Shown: positions 47,969-55,095 of the stretch, one piece after another
Layout: each line of letters opens with the position of its first letter
Numbering within the stretch: position 1 is the first letter of the stretch
Source of the DNA: CG2-30-58-95 sp964618215
GTDB taxonomy: Bacteria; Chloroflexota; Anaerolineae; Anaerolineales; Villigracilaceae
Length of the DNA: 64,000 bases
NCBI GenBank assembly: GCA_964618215.1
Contig: CAZTZE010000003.1
Coordinates: 60,194-124,193 of the forward strand
Direction: 5' to 3'
Translations under genes and position numbers: made by a program
The notes under the pieces: generated by a model
Databases searched by the model: none
Told to the model about the DNA's origin: nothing
What the model saw: the letters and a program-made list of their open reading frames with translations, nothing else

Positions 47969-48931
47969 TTAGGTGAATCTCCGCATGATACGCATGATAA
48001 GGAACGTCAGCCAACGCGACGGCTCTTTCTTCTGCCCGAAATCCCACGCGCTCCAGGCCTTCCAAATGGATTCAGGTGTGTACCGTCCCTGCGCATTGGC
48101 TTTGGAGGCCAGCAGCTCAACCATTTCTTTCAAGCGCGGGTCGTCTTTCAGCCAGTCGAATTGGGTCAGCACCTCCAGCACATGCAGGATATCATACCAA
48201 ATGAACGGGGCTTTGAGTTTGCGGAAATCGCTGCCCATGTAGAACATGTACGGGTGGCGTGCCTGGCTTTCAGCCCACAGCGAGAGGGCGGTTTCCGCTC
48301 CGGCGCGGACGGCGGGCGAGTCGCGCCACTCGGTCTGCGCCAGCGCCTTGAGCATGACCAGGTTGGCGTAGGGACAGGGATCTTCCTTGCGGCCCGGGCC
48401 GCGCCACTTGCCCAGTTCCGGCGAGACGGCGCACGGCCAGCCGTTCTCGCGCACCAACCCCATCAGATATTCGGCTGACTTGAGCACGCGCGGGTCGTTG
48501 CCGAGTCCCAGTTTGAGCAGGCCGTAGAGCGTGACCGGCGCGTCGCACAGCGCCCAGGCCCACATGTCCCGGCCACTGCCGCCGTAGGATTCCGAGATGT
48601 TCATTGGCATCTGGAACGGACCATCTGGCGATTGATGCTCGAAGATGCGCGCCGTGATTTTATCCACGCCGGGATCATCCGCACGCAGACCGAGGTCGGT
48701 GAGAAAGGTCAGTTTGTGCATCTGCAGCCCGGCCGACTTGTGACTGGCCAGCACTTCGCCAGGCCATTCGGCCAGCTCAGCGACGAGTCCCTGTACCAAC
48801 GGATCAGCCAGCATCGCCTGCCGCGCGGTGCGGACCTCGGTTTCGCTTTCAGATTGGCCGAGCAGATCCAGCCTCGTCCGGTACTGCACCCAGGGTAGGC
48901 CTTCGAGCAACCAGGCAATTAATTCATCCAT
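47969..48931 (-). CDS. Prenyltransferase/squalene-cyclase-fold protein (paralogue B)
   Basis: A 320-residue alpha-alpha barrel protein. VDKITARIFEHQSPDGPFQM, SAEYLMGLVRENGWPC, NLVMLKALAQ, and ANAQGRYTPESIWKAW repeat the pattern of the prenyltransferase superfamily. It shares with paralogue A (38292) the start L-LE-PxVxYR..L..L and the domain order, with no evident catalytic aspartate motif. Function unknown. It lies between the HD protein and the carboxyltransferase gene on the same strand. Confidence 0.77.
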   Translation of the reverse strand: MDELIAWLLEGLPWVQYRTRLDLLGQSESETEVRTARQAMLADPLVQGLVAELAEWPGEVLASHKSAGLQMHKLTFLTDLGLRADDPGVDKITARIFEHQSPDGPFQMPMNISESYGGSGRDMWAWALCDAPVTLYGLLKLGLGNDPRVLKSAEYLMGLVRENGWPCAVSPELGKWRGPGRKEDPCPYANLVMLKALAQTEWRDSPAVRAGAETALSLWAESQARHPYMFYMGSDFRKLKAPFIWYDILHVLEVLTQFDWLKDDPRLKEMVELLASKANAQGRYTPESIWKAWSAWDFGQKKEPSRWLTFLIMRIMRRFT

Positions 48932-49006
48932 CGGTCCTCTTATTTACCGCTGAGCACGCAGAGATTGCTTGATTTTCTCCGCGTTCTTTGCGTTCTCTGC
49001 GGTAAA

Positions 49007-50557
49007 TCAAAGTGGTATATTTCCATGTTTTTTGGCCGGATTGGAATCGCGCTTGTTACCCAACATCTCCAGCGCGTTGATCAATCTTGGCCGGGTTTCC
49101 TTCGGTTCGATGACATCGTCCAGATAGCCGCGCTCTGCAGCCACGTATGGATTGGCAAACTTCTCGCGGTATTCCGCCACCAGTTCCGCTTTCCGCTTCA
49201 CTGGGTCTTTAGCCTTCTCCAGTTCCTTGCGGAAGATGATGCTCACCGCGCCGTCCGGTCCCATCACGGCCAGTTCTGCGTTCGGCCAGGCCACGTTGAA
49301 ATCGCCGCGGATGTGTTTGGATGACATGACGTCATACGCGCCGCCGTAGGCTTTGCGGGTGATGACGGTCAGTTTCGGCACGGTCGCCTCGCAGTAAGCG
49401 TAGAGCAATTTCGCGCCTGAACGGATGATGCCGCCGTGTTCCTGTCCGGTGCCGGGCAGAAATCCAGGCACGTCCACGAAGGTCAGAATAGGCAGGTTGA
49501 ACGAATCGCAGAAACGCACAAAACGTCCGGCCTTCTCCGACGAGTTGATATCCAGCACGCCGGCCAGGTGCGCGGGTTGGTTGGCGACGATGCCGATGCT
49601 GTGCCCGCCAAGGCGCGCAAAGCCGGTGAGGATGTTCTGGGCATACGCCTCGTGGATTTCAAAAAACGTCCCATCATCCACAATCATGCGGATGGCTTCT
49701 TTGATGTCATACGGCTTGCCGGGGTCGTCGGGGATGAGCGTATCCAGCGCCGCGTCCATGCGCAGCGGGTCGTCGCCGGTCTGGACGAAGGGCGGGTCTT
49801 CCATATTATTCTGCGGCAGGTAACTCATCAATTTGCGGATAAGGTAGAGTGTATCCGCCTCCGAATCGGCTGCCACGTGGCATACGCCCGAAGTCTCGGC
49901 GTGAACCGCCGCCCCGCCCAGGCCCTCGAAATCTATCTCCTCGTGTGTGACCGTCTTGACCACGTCTGGCCCGGTCACGAACATATACGACGAGCCGCGC
50001 ACCATGAAGATGAAATCGGTCAGGGCCGGCGAATAGACTGCGCCGCCGGCGCAGGGCCCCATGATGGCCGAGATTTGCGGGACGACGCCGCTGGCGAGCG
50101 TATTTCTCAAAAATATGTCCGCGTACGCGCCGAGCGAGACCACGCCCTCCTGGATGCGCGCCCCGCCCGAATCGTTCAGCCCGATGACCGGCGCGCCGTT
50201 CTTGAGCGCCATGTCCATGATTTTGCAAATCTTCTCGGAGTGCACTTCGCCCAGCGAGCCGCCGAAGACAGTGAAATCCTGCGAGAAAACATATACCAGC
50301 CGCCCGTCAATTGTGCCCCAGCCGGTCACAACGCTGTCCGATAGGAAACGCTGTTCGTCCAGCCCAAAGTCGTGCGTACGGTGCTGGACGAAGGCATCCG
50401 TCTCACGGAACGAGCCTTTGTCGAGCAGCAGGTCAATCCGCTCGCGGGCGGTCAGCCGCCCCTTCTTGTGCTGCGCGGCGATGCGTTCCTCGCCGCCGCC
50501 CAGACGCGATTTCGTCTTGAGTTCTCGCAGGCGTTCGATTCTTTTATGGTTGCTCAT
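49007..50557 (-). CDS. Acyl-CoA carboxylase carboxyltransferase (PccB-like)
   Basis: A 516-residue carboxyltransferase beta-type subunit. GGGEERIAAQHKKGRLTARERIDLLLD start, DSGGARIQEGV with the oxyanion loop, GPCAGGAVYSPALTDF, DVPGFLPGTGQEHGGIIRSGAKLL and RKAYGGAYDVMSSK are typical of propionyl-/methylmalonyl-CoA carboxyltransferases. It moves CO2 from biotin to an acyl-CoA. The partner biotin carboxylase and carrier are 2 kb downstream on the same strand. The next upstream gene overlaps its start by four bases (ATGA). Confidence 0.92.
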   Translation of the reverse strand: MSNHKRIERLRELKTKSRLGGGEERIAAQHKKGRLTARERIDLLLDKGSFRETDAFVQHRTHDFGLDEQRFLSDSVVTGWGTIDGRLVYVFSQDFTVFGGSLGEVHSEKICKIMDMALKNGAPVIGLNDSGGARIQEGVVSLGAYADIFLRNTLASGVVPQISAIMGPCAGGAVYSPALTDFIFMVRGSSYMFVTGPDVVKTVTHEEIDFEGLGGAAVHAETSGVCHVAADSEADTLYLIRKLMSYLPQNNMEDPPFVQTGDDPLRMDAALDTLIPDDPGKPYDIKEAIRMIVDDGTFFEIHEAYAQNILTGFARLGGHSIGIVANQPAHLAGVLDINSSEKAGRFVRFCDSFNLPILTFVDVPGFLPGTGQEHGGIIRSGAKLLYAYCEATVPKLTVITRKAYGGAYDVMSSKHIRGDFNVAWPNAELAVMGPDGAVSIIFRKELEKAKDPVKRKAELVAEYREKFANPYVAAERGYLDDVIEPKETRPRLINALEMLGNKRDSNPAKKHGNIPL

Positions 50558-50976
50558 GCGCCTCTCTTTGAGAAGAAAAATTTACTGCCACGCAGGGACA
50601 GGGTAATGATTGTGAAAGACAACAGTGCGACGGTGACAGCCAGCGCGAACGGCCAGTTGGCATGAGCGGTTTGCAAGACAAGTCTATCGAACCAAACCCA
50701 CGACGCGTAGCCGGCCGCCGTTATATAAGCCATTTTCCTGGCCCAGGCCGCGCCCCGCCAAGTGCCCACGAAAAGCGTGATCCCAACCAGCGCCCACGTC
50801 GTGCCGCTGATGGCGATATAAAGCGGCTTTGCGCCATATTCTATTAACACCTGCCACGACGCAATCGCCGCGCCCAATCGAAGGCCATTCCAGACTGAAA
50901 GGGTTAACACAAGCAAAGCCAGGCTGGTTACAGCGATAGGGCGATTGACGATTGATGATTGACGATTGTCAGGCAT
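50554..50976 (-). CDS. Small membrane protein of unknown function
   Basis: A 140-residue protein with four hydrophobic helices (AVTSLALLVLTLSVWNGL, YIAISGTTWALVGITLFV, MAYITAAGYASWVW, WPFALAVTVALLSFTIITLS). Its N-terminus (MPDNRQSSIVNRP) is encoded by an array of CAATCGT-like heptads (50944-50975), so either the start is further in or a repeat supplied the N-terminus. It overlaps the carboxyltransferase start by four bases and follows the zinc dehydrogenase stop by four bases. No family recognised. Confidence 0.68.
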   Translation of the reverse strand: MPDNRQSSIVNRPIAVTSLALLVLTLSVWNGLRLGAAIASWQVLIEYGAKPLYIAISGTTWALVGITLFVGTWRGAAWARKMAYITAAGYASWVWFDRLVLQTAHANWPFALAVTVALLSFTIITLSLRGSKFFFSKRGA

Positions 50977-50980
50977 TGCA

Positions 50981-52045
50981 TCAAACCGCCAGCGTAATCT
51001 TTCCAAGTTGCTCGCCCTTTTCCAGCCGCTCCTGTGCCGCGCGGGCTTCGCTGAGCGGGAAGGTTTTGTCAACCACAGCTTTGAGCTTCCCAGCACATAC
51101 TAATCCCATCACGGTTTCAAAATCTCTCAGGGTTCCCATGGTTGAGCCGATGATGGAAAGATGCTTGCCGAAAATGAAGCGGTTGTCTATCTCGAACTTC
51201 GCCCCGCCGGTGTTGCCGACTGTCAGCAGGCGTCCGCCTTTGCGCAGGGCGCGCAGGGAGAGGGGGAAGGTGACGCCGACGTTATCCACGGCCACATCCA
51301 CGCCGCGCTTATCGGTCAGGCGATAAATTTCCTTCGACCAGTCTTCTGTTTGCGTGCGGTCAACGAGCGTATCCGCGCCGAGGGATTCAGCCAATGCAAG
51401 TTTTTCTTTCTCTGCGCCGACAACGATCACCTTTGCACCAAGATATTTAGCAATCTGGAGGCTGGCGGTATTAACCCCACCGGATGCGCCGACGATGAGA
51501 ACGATTTCCCCGGCCTGCACCTTGCCGCGCGTGACCAGCGAGTGCCAGGCGGTGTGATAGACCAGCGCGGCGGCTGCGGCTTGGTGGTAGTCAAAATCAT
51601 CTGGAATTTTGAACAACTGCCGCGCCGGAACTTTGACATATTCGGCGTAAGTGCCGCGCACCGTTTCGCCGAGCAAATGCCAGTCGCGACAGATGTTATC
51701 CTGACCATTCAAACAAAAGTCGCATTGGCCGCAGCCAAGATTGGAATTGATCACGACGCGGTCACCGACCTTCAACACCCCTCTCCCGCCTGCCCCCGCT
51801 CTTTGGGGGTCGGGAGAGGGGCCGGGGGTGAGGGCGACGATTTCCCCCGCCCCGTCCGCGCCGGGAATGTGGGGATACTCCAGTTTGATGCCGGGCCAGC
51901 CGTCCCGCACCCACAAATCCATGCGGTTGAGCGCCGCGGCGTGCAGTTTGACCAGGCTGTAACCAGGAGCAGGTTCAGGGTCCGGAAAGTCGCCGTATTG
52001 CAGCACTTCCGGGCCGCCGTGGGTGTGGAAAAGGATCGCTTTCAT
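50981..52045 (-). CDS. Zinc-type alcohol dehydrogenase/quinone oxidoreductase
   Basis: A 354-residue MDR-family oxidoreductase. GGPEVLQYGDFPDPEP start, the structural-zinc cysteines CGQCDFCLNGQDNIC at about 107-121, and VLIVGASGGVNTASLQIAKYL-like NAD(P) site. A G/P-rich patch LTPGPSPDPQRAGAGGRG (about residues 76-93) is read from a CCCTCTCCC palindrome (51778-51834) and interrupts the expected EIVALG..LKVGDRV. The position between acyl-CoA dehydrogenase and the carboxylase set suggests acyl or alcohol metabolism. The start at 52045 follows the acyl-CoA dehydrogenase stop by 9 bases. Confidence 0.88.
   Translation of the reverse strand: MKAILFHTHGGPEVLQYGDFPDPEPAPGYSLVKLHAAALNRMDLWVRDGWPGIKLEYPHIPGADGAGEIVALTPGPSPDPQRAGAGGRGVLKVGDRVVINSNLGCGQCDFCLNGQDNICRDWHLLGETVRGTYAEYVKVPARQLFKIPDDFDYHQAAAAALVYHTAWHSLVTRGKVQAGEIVLIVGASGGVNTASLQIAKYLGAKVIVVGAEKEKLALAESLGADTLVDRTQTEDWSKEIYRLTDKRGVDVAVDNVGVTFPLSLRALRKGGRLLTVGNTGGAKFEIDNRFIFGKHLSIIGSTMGTLRDFETVMGLVCAGKLKAVVDKTFPLSEARAAQERLEKGEQLGKITLAV
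51778..51834. repeat. CCCCTCTCCC palindrome inside the zinc dehydrogenase gene
   Basis: CCCCTCTCCC (51778-51787) and GGGAGAGGGG (51812-51821) are exact complements, with CCCCC/GGGGG inside. The frame stays open and yields the LTPGPSP-GRG peptide. Confidence 0.87.
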
Positions 52046-52054
52046 TTATTTTAT

Positions 52055-53221
52055 CTATCTCAAACCCAGTTCCATCCGGCTGATGACCATTCGCTGGATC
52101 TCGCTCGTCCCCTCGTAAATTTCGGTGATCTTGGCATCCCGGAAATAGCGCTCGACCGGCAGTTCCTTGCTGTAGCCCATCCCGCCGTGGATCTGCACGG
52201 CAGCGTGCGCGCAGAACATGGCTGTTTCGGAGGCAAACAGTTTAGCCATTGAAGCCTCCAGCGTGAAACGATCGCCGCTGGTCTTCGAGCGTTCTTTAGC
52301 GATTGCGGCATTATAGGTCAGCAGGCGGCTGGCTTCGATGCGTGTTTTCATATCGGCCAGTTTGAAACTGATTCCCTGGAACTGGCCGATCTTTTGCCCA
52401 AAAGCCTCACGTTCGCGGGCATATCCCAGGCTGGCTTTATATGCGGCCTCGGCAATCCCCAACGCCTGCGCAGCGATGCCGATGCGCCCGGCATCCAGCA
52501 CGGTCATGGCGATCTTGAACCCCTCGCCTTCTTCGCCGAGGCGGTTTTCAACCGGGCAGCGATAGTCCTCGAAAAGGATCTCGCTGGTGGCCGAGGCGCG
52601 GATGCCCAGTTTTGGCTCTTTCTTGCCGAGCGTGAAGCCGGGTTTGCCGGTTTCGATGATAAAGGCTGAGATACCCTTCGCCCCCTTTCCGGGATCGGTC
52701 ATCATGAAGACCACGATGTAATCCGCGACCGGCGCGCTGGTGACCCAGGACTTACGTCCGTTCAAGAGGTAAAAATCCCCGTCCCGAACCGCGCGGCTGC
52801 GCATCGCCCCGGCATCCGAGCCGGACAGCGGTTCGGTTAGCGAGTAAGCGCCGATAGCCTTGCCGGAAGCCACCGGGCGTAAATATTTCTTTTTTTGTTC
52901 TTCCGTACCAAAGTGGAGAAAGCCATATGCGTATAGGGAATTATTGACCGACATGACCACGCCGTGCGCCGCGTCCACTTTGCAGATCTCCTCCAACGCC
53001 AGCACGTAAGAAAGGGTATCCAGACCAGCGCCGCCGTACTCTTCTGGCACTTCGATCCCCATGAAGCCCATTTCGCCCATCTTCTTGATCGTCTCGTGCG
53101 GGAATTCACCACTTTCGTCAAATTCGGCTGCGACGGGAGCGATCTTTTCCTGGGCAAAATCACGCGCGGTTTGGATAATCATCTCGTGCTCTTCACTAAA
53201 AGGGAATAAAAGGTTGCGCAT
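52055..53221 (-). CDS. Acyl-CoA dehydrogenase
   Basis: A 388-residue FAD enzyme of beta-oxidation or branched-chain acyl-CoA oxidation. GEMGFMGIEVPEEYGGAGLDT, YSLTEPLSGSDAGAM, GRKSWVTSAPVADYIVV, HGGMGYSKELPVERYFRDAKITEIYEGTSEIQR with the catalytic glutamate in YEGTSE. GGAGGAG lies before the ATG and TATAAC near 53235 on the minus strand may be the -10 box. It is the first gene of a minus-strand acyl-CoA operon leading into the zinc dehydrogenase, a membrane protein and the carboxyltransferase. Confidence 0.94.
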   Translation of the reverse strand: MRNLLFPFSEEHEMIIQTARDFAQEKIAPVAAEFDESGEFPHETIKKMGEMGFMGIEVPEEYGGAGLDTLSYVLALEEICKVDAAHGVVMSVNNSLYAYGFLHFGTEEQKKKYLRPVASGKAIGAYSLTEPLSGSDAGAMRSRAVRDGDFYLLNGRKSWVTSAPVADYIVVFMMTDPGKGAKGISAFIIETGKPGFTLGKKEPKLGIRASATSEILFEDYRCPVENRLGEEGEGFKIAMTVLDAGRIGIAAQALGIAEAAYKASLGYAREREAFGQKIGQFQGISFKLADMKTRIEASRLLTYNAAIAKERSKTSGDRFTLEASMAKLFASETAMFCAHAAVQIHGGMGYSKELPVERYFRDAKITEIYEGTSEIQRMVISRMELGLR

Positions 53222-53394
53222 ACTCTCCTCCGTTATAGTATAACTCTGTAAAAACTATGCCAACCGCGAAGATTTTGTAGCGCGATATTCATATCGCCTT
53301 TGGTTGCGGAATGAATTCCGCGTTACGGATTGGTGGGATGCCGAGATTATAGCATACCCCCAATTTCTGAATGGTCGGGTGGCTAGATAACCCG

Positions 53395-53721
53395 TTACTT
53401 TTCTTTCCCGCGCAGTATGCCCCAGAGTAGACGCCTCAAGATATTTCCAAGCAATCCGCCGACGGCGGCAACCACGGCCAGGCCGCCGAAGAACGCGACA
53501 CACATCACTTGTGTCAAGCTGTTTGCAGGAATGACCTGCTGGAGGCCGGATCCCTGGAGAGACAAGAAAACGCTGACCCACGCCACCAGGCATGAGAGAA
53601 TGACCAGAAATGTGCTCATGCGGGCCAGCCGGCCCAGGCAGCTACGGCGCAAGCACGGATCGGGTTTTTCGACTTCATTGAGCGTGCCAAATTTTCGTAA
53701 TCGGTTTAGATGTTTACGCAT
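53395..53721 (-). CDS. Small two-helix membrane protein
   Basis: A 108-residue protein. A charged, Cys-containing N-terminus (RKHLNRLRKFGTLNEVEKPD, then CLRRSCLGRL) precedes two helices (LVILSCLVAWVSVFLSL and MCVAFFGGLAVVAAVGGLL) and a basic tail. No family recognised. The start at 53721 is a guess; an upstream start at 53796 is possible. It is divergent from the secreted protein gene at 53803, and the shared 80-bp region must contain both promoters. Confidence 0.5.
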   Translation of the reverse strand: MRKHLNRLRKFGTLNEVEKPDPCLRRSCLGRLARMSTFLVILSCLVAWVSVFLSLQGSGLQQVIPANSLTQVMCVAFFGGLAVVAAVGGLLGNILRRLLWGILRGKEK

Positions 53722-53802
53722 GTCTGGTTGACCCTGATCTGCCTTCGTGTTAAACTTCACTGTTGCGAACTTGTAAGCCAGAATTGTTTCTCCCATTATA
53801 AT

Positions 53803-54417
53803 ATGCCCCGTTTGGTTGCGAGTGTCCTGCCAGTCTTGTTTGCCTTGCTGACGTGGTCGCTGCATTTGGCACCTGTCTCGGTGCGAGCGACTACGTCAGA
53901 AATCTCGATTCGCTTGCCGCAGGCGGGAGAGGTATTGCAAGGGCAGGTAACGATCACCGGTGTTAGTGATATTGCCGCTTTTGTCAGCGCGGAAATTTCC
54001 TTTGCTTACGCCAGCGACCCGACTAATACCTGGTTCGTGATTTCAACGAGCAACCAGCCGGTGGTAGACGGAACTTTGGCTACCTGGGATACGACGACCA
54101 TCACCGACGGGATCTATACCCTGCGCCTGCGCGTTTATCTCGCGGATGGGACATTCCTTGACGTAACCATCCCGGACCTGCGCCTGCGCAACTATACACC
54201 CATCGAAACCGCCACCCCGACCGTCACGCCGCTTGTCATGGTCCCGCTCCCGTCTGCCTCGCCGACAGCCACACAGAATCCGACTGCCACGCCCCTTCCA
54301 GCCAACCCCGCTGCGCTGTCGGCAGGCGATGTCTATGTTAACCTCGGATATGGGGCATTGGCGGCAACGCTTTTTTTCATTCTCTTTGGCTTGTACAGCT
54401 ACTTTCGCCGCCGCTGA
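53803..54417 (+). CDS. Secreted Ig-like domain protein with C-terminal membrane anchor
   Basis: A 204-residue envelope protein. Residues 1-29 form a signal peptide (LVASVLPVLFALLTWSLHLA) and residues about 32-130 an Ig/cadherin-like beta domain (ISIRLPQAGEVLQGQVTITG). A Thr/Pro-rich linker (about 138-170) leads to a C-terminal transmembrane helix with an Arg-rich end (LAATLFFILFGLYSYFRRR). The outside domain is probably displayed at the cell surface. The frame extends upstream of 53803 but only from here is a signal peptide formed; TATAAT abuts this ATG, so the true start may differ. pth follows after 22 bases. Confidence 0.72.
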   Translation: MPRLVASVLPVLFALLTWSLHLAPVSVRATTSEISIRLPQAGEVLQGQVTITGVSDIAAFVSAEISFAYASDPTNTWFVISTSNQPVVDGTLATWDTTTITDGIYTLRLRVYLADGTFLDVTIPDLRLRNYTPIETATPTVTPLVMVPLPSASPTATQNPTATPLPANPAALSAGDVYVNLGYGALAATLFFILFGLYSYFRRR

Positions 54418-54439
54418 TTCTTTTCAATTTACTTCACCT

Positions 54440-55024
54440 ATGCTTGAAAACACCTTCCTTATAGTCGGCCTGGGCAACCCTGGCCGCGAGTACCGCGAGA
54501 ACCGCCATAACATCGGTTTCATGCTCGTTGACCGGCTGGCGCTGAAACTGGAGACGCGCTTCACCCGTTTGCAATCCAAGTCGTTGGTGTCAAGCGCTAT
54601 TTATCGCGGCAATAAAATCATCCTCGCCAAGCCGCAGACTTACATGAATCTCTCCGGTCAATCGGTGCAGGGATTGCTGCGCTTTTACAAACTACCGCTG
54701 ACCAACCTGCTCATCGCTCACGACGACTTGGATCTGCCACCCGGCACGATTCGCATCCGCCCGGATGGCGGCTCGGCCGGGCAGAAAGGGATGGCGTCCA
54801 TCCTCGAGCGCCTGGGCACGGACGAGTTCCCGCGCTTGCGGCTGGGCATAGGCCATCCGCCCGGGCAGATGCAAGCGCCGGATTACGTCTTGCAGGATTT
54901 CTCGTCTGCCGAGATGGCGCTCATCTCCGAGACGCTCAACCGCGCCGTGGATGCCGCGTTGACGTTTGTCACCGAGGGTCTGGATGCAGCGATGAATAAA
55001 TACAACGGCTTGCCTGAGAAGTGA
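54440..55024 (+). CDS. pth: Peptidyl-tRNA hydrolase
   Basis: A 194-residue enzyme that releases peptides from stalled peptidyl-tRNA. FLIVGLGNPGREYRENRHNIGF holds the conserved Asn and catalytic His; LAKPQTYMNLSGQSV, LIAHDDLDLPPG and GSAGQKGMASI complete the set. One position differs: family GGSAGHNGLKSI is here GGSAGQKGMASI, within the usual variation. No strong ribosome-binding site is visible. mfd follows after a heptad array; a pth-mfd order is common in bacteria. Confidence 0.94.
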   Translation: MLENTFLIVGLGNPGREYRENRHNIGFMLVDRLALKLETRFTRLQSKSLVSSAIYRGNKIILAKPQTYMNLSGQSVQGLLRFYKLPLTNLLIAHDDLDLPPGTIRIRPDGGSAGQKGMASILERLGTDEFPRLRLGIGHPPGQMQAPDYVLQDFSSAEMALISETLNRAVDAALTFVTEGLDAAMNKYNGLPEK

Positions 55025-55080
55025 TCAGCAATCAGTCATCAGTTATCCGTGACTGATCACTGATCACTGATCACTATTCA
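55025..55080. repeat. Heptad array (GATCACT/CAATCAG)
   Basis: Starting at the pth stop: AATCAGT, CATCAGT, then GACTGATCACTGATCACT units with 7-bp period. The arms are complementary (ATCAGT against ACTGAT), so a hairpin is possible. Confidence 0.8.
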
Positions 55081-55095
55081 CTGCTTTATATCCCC

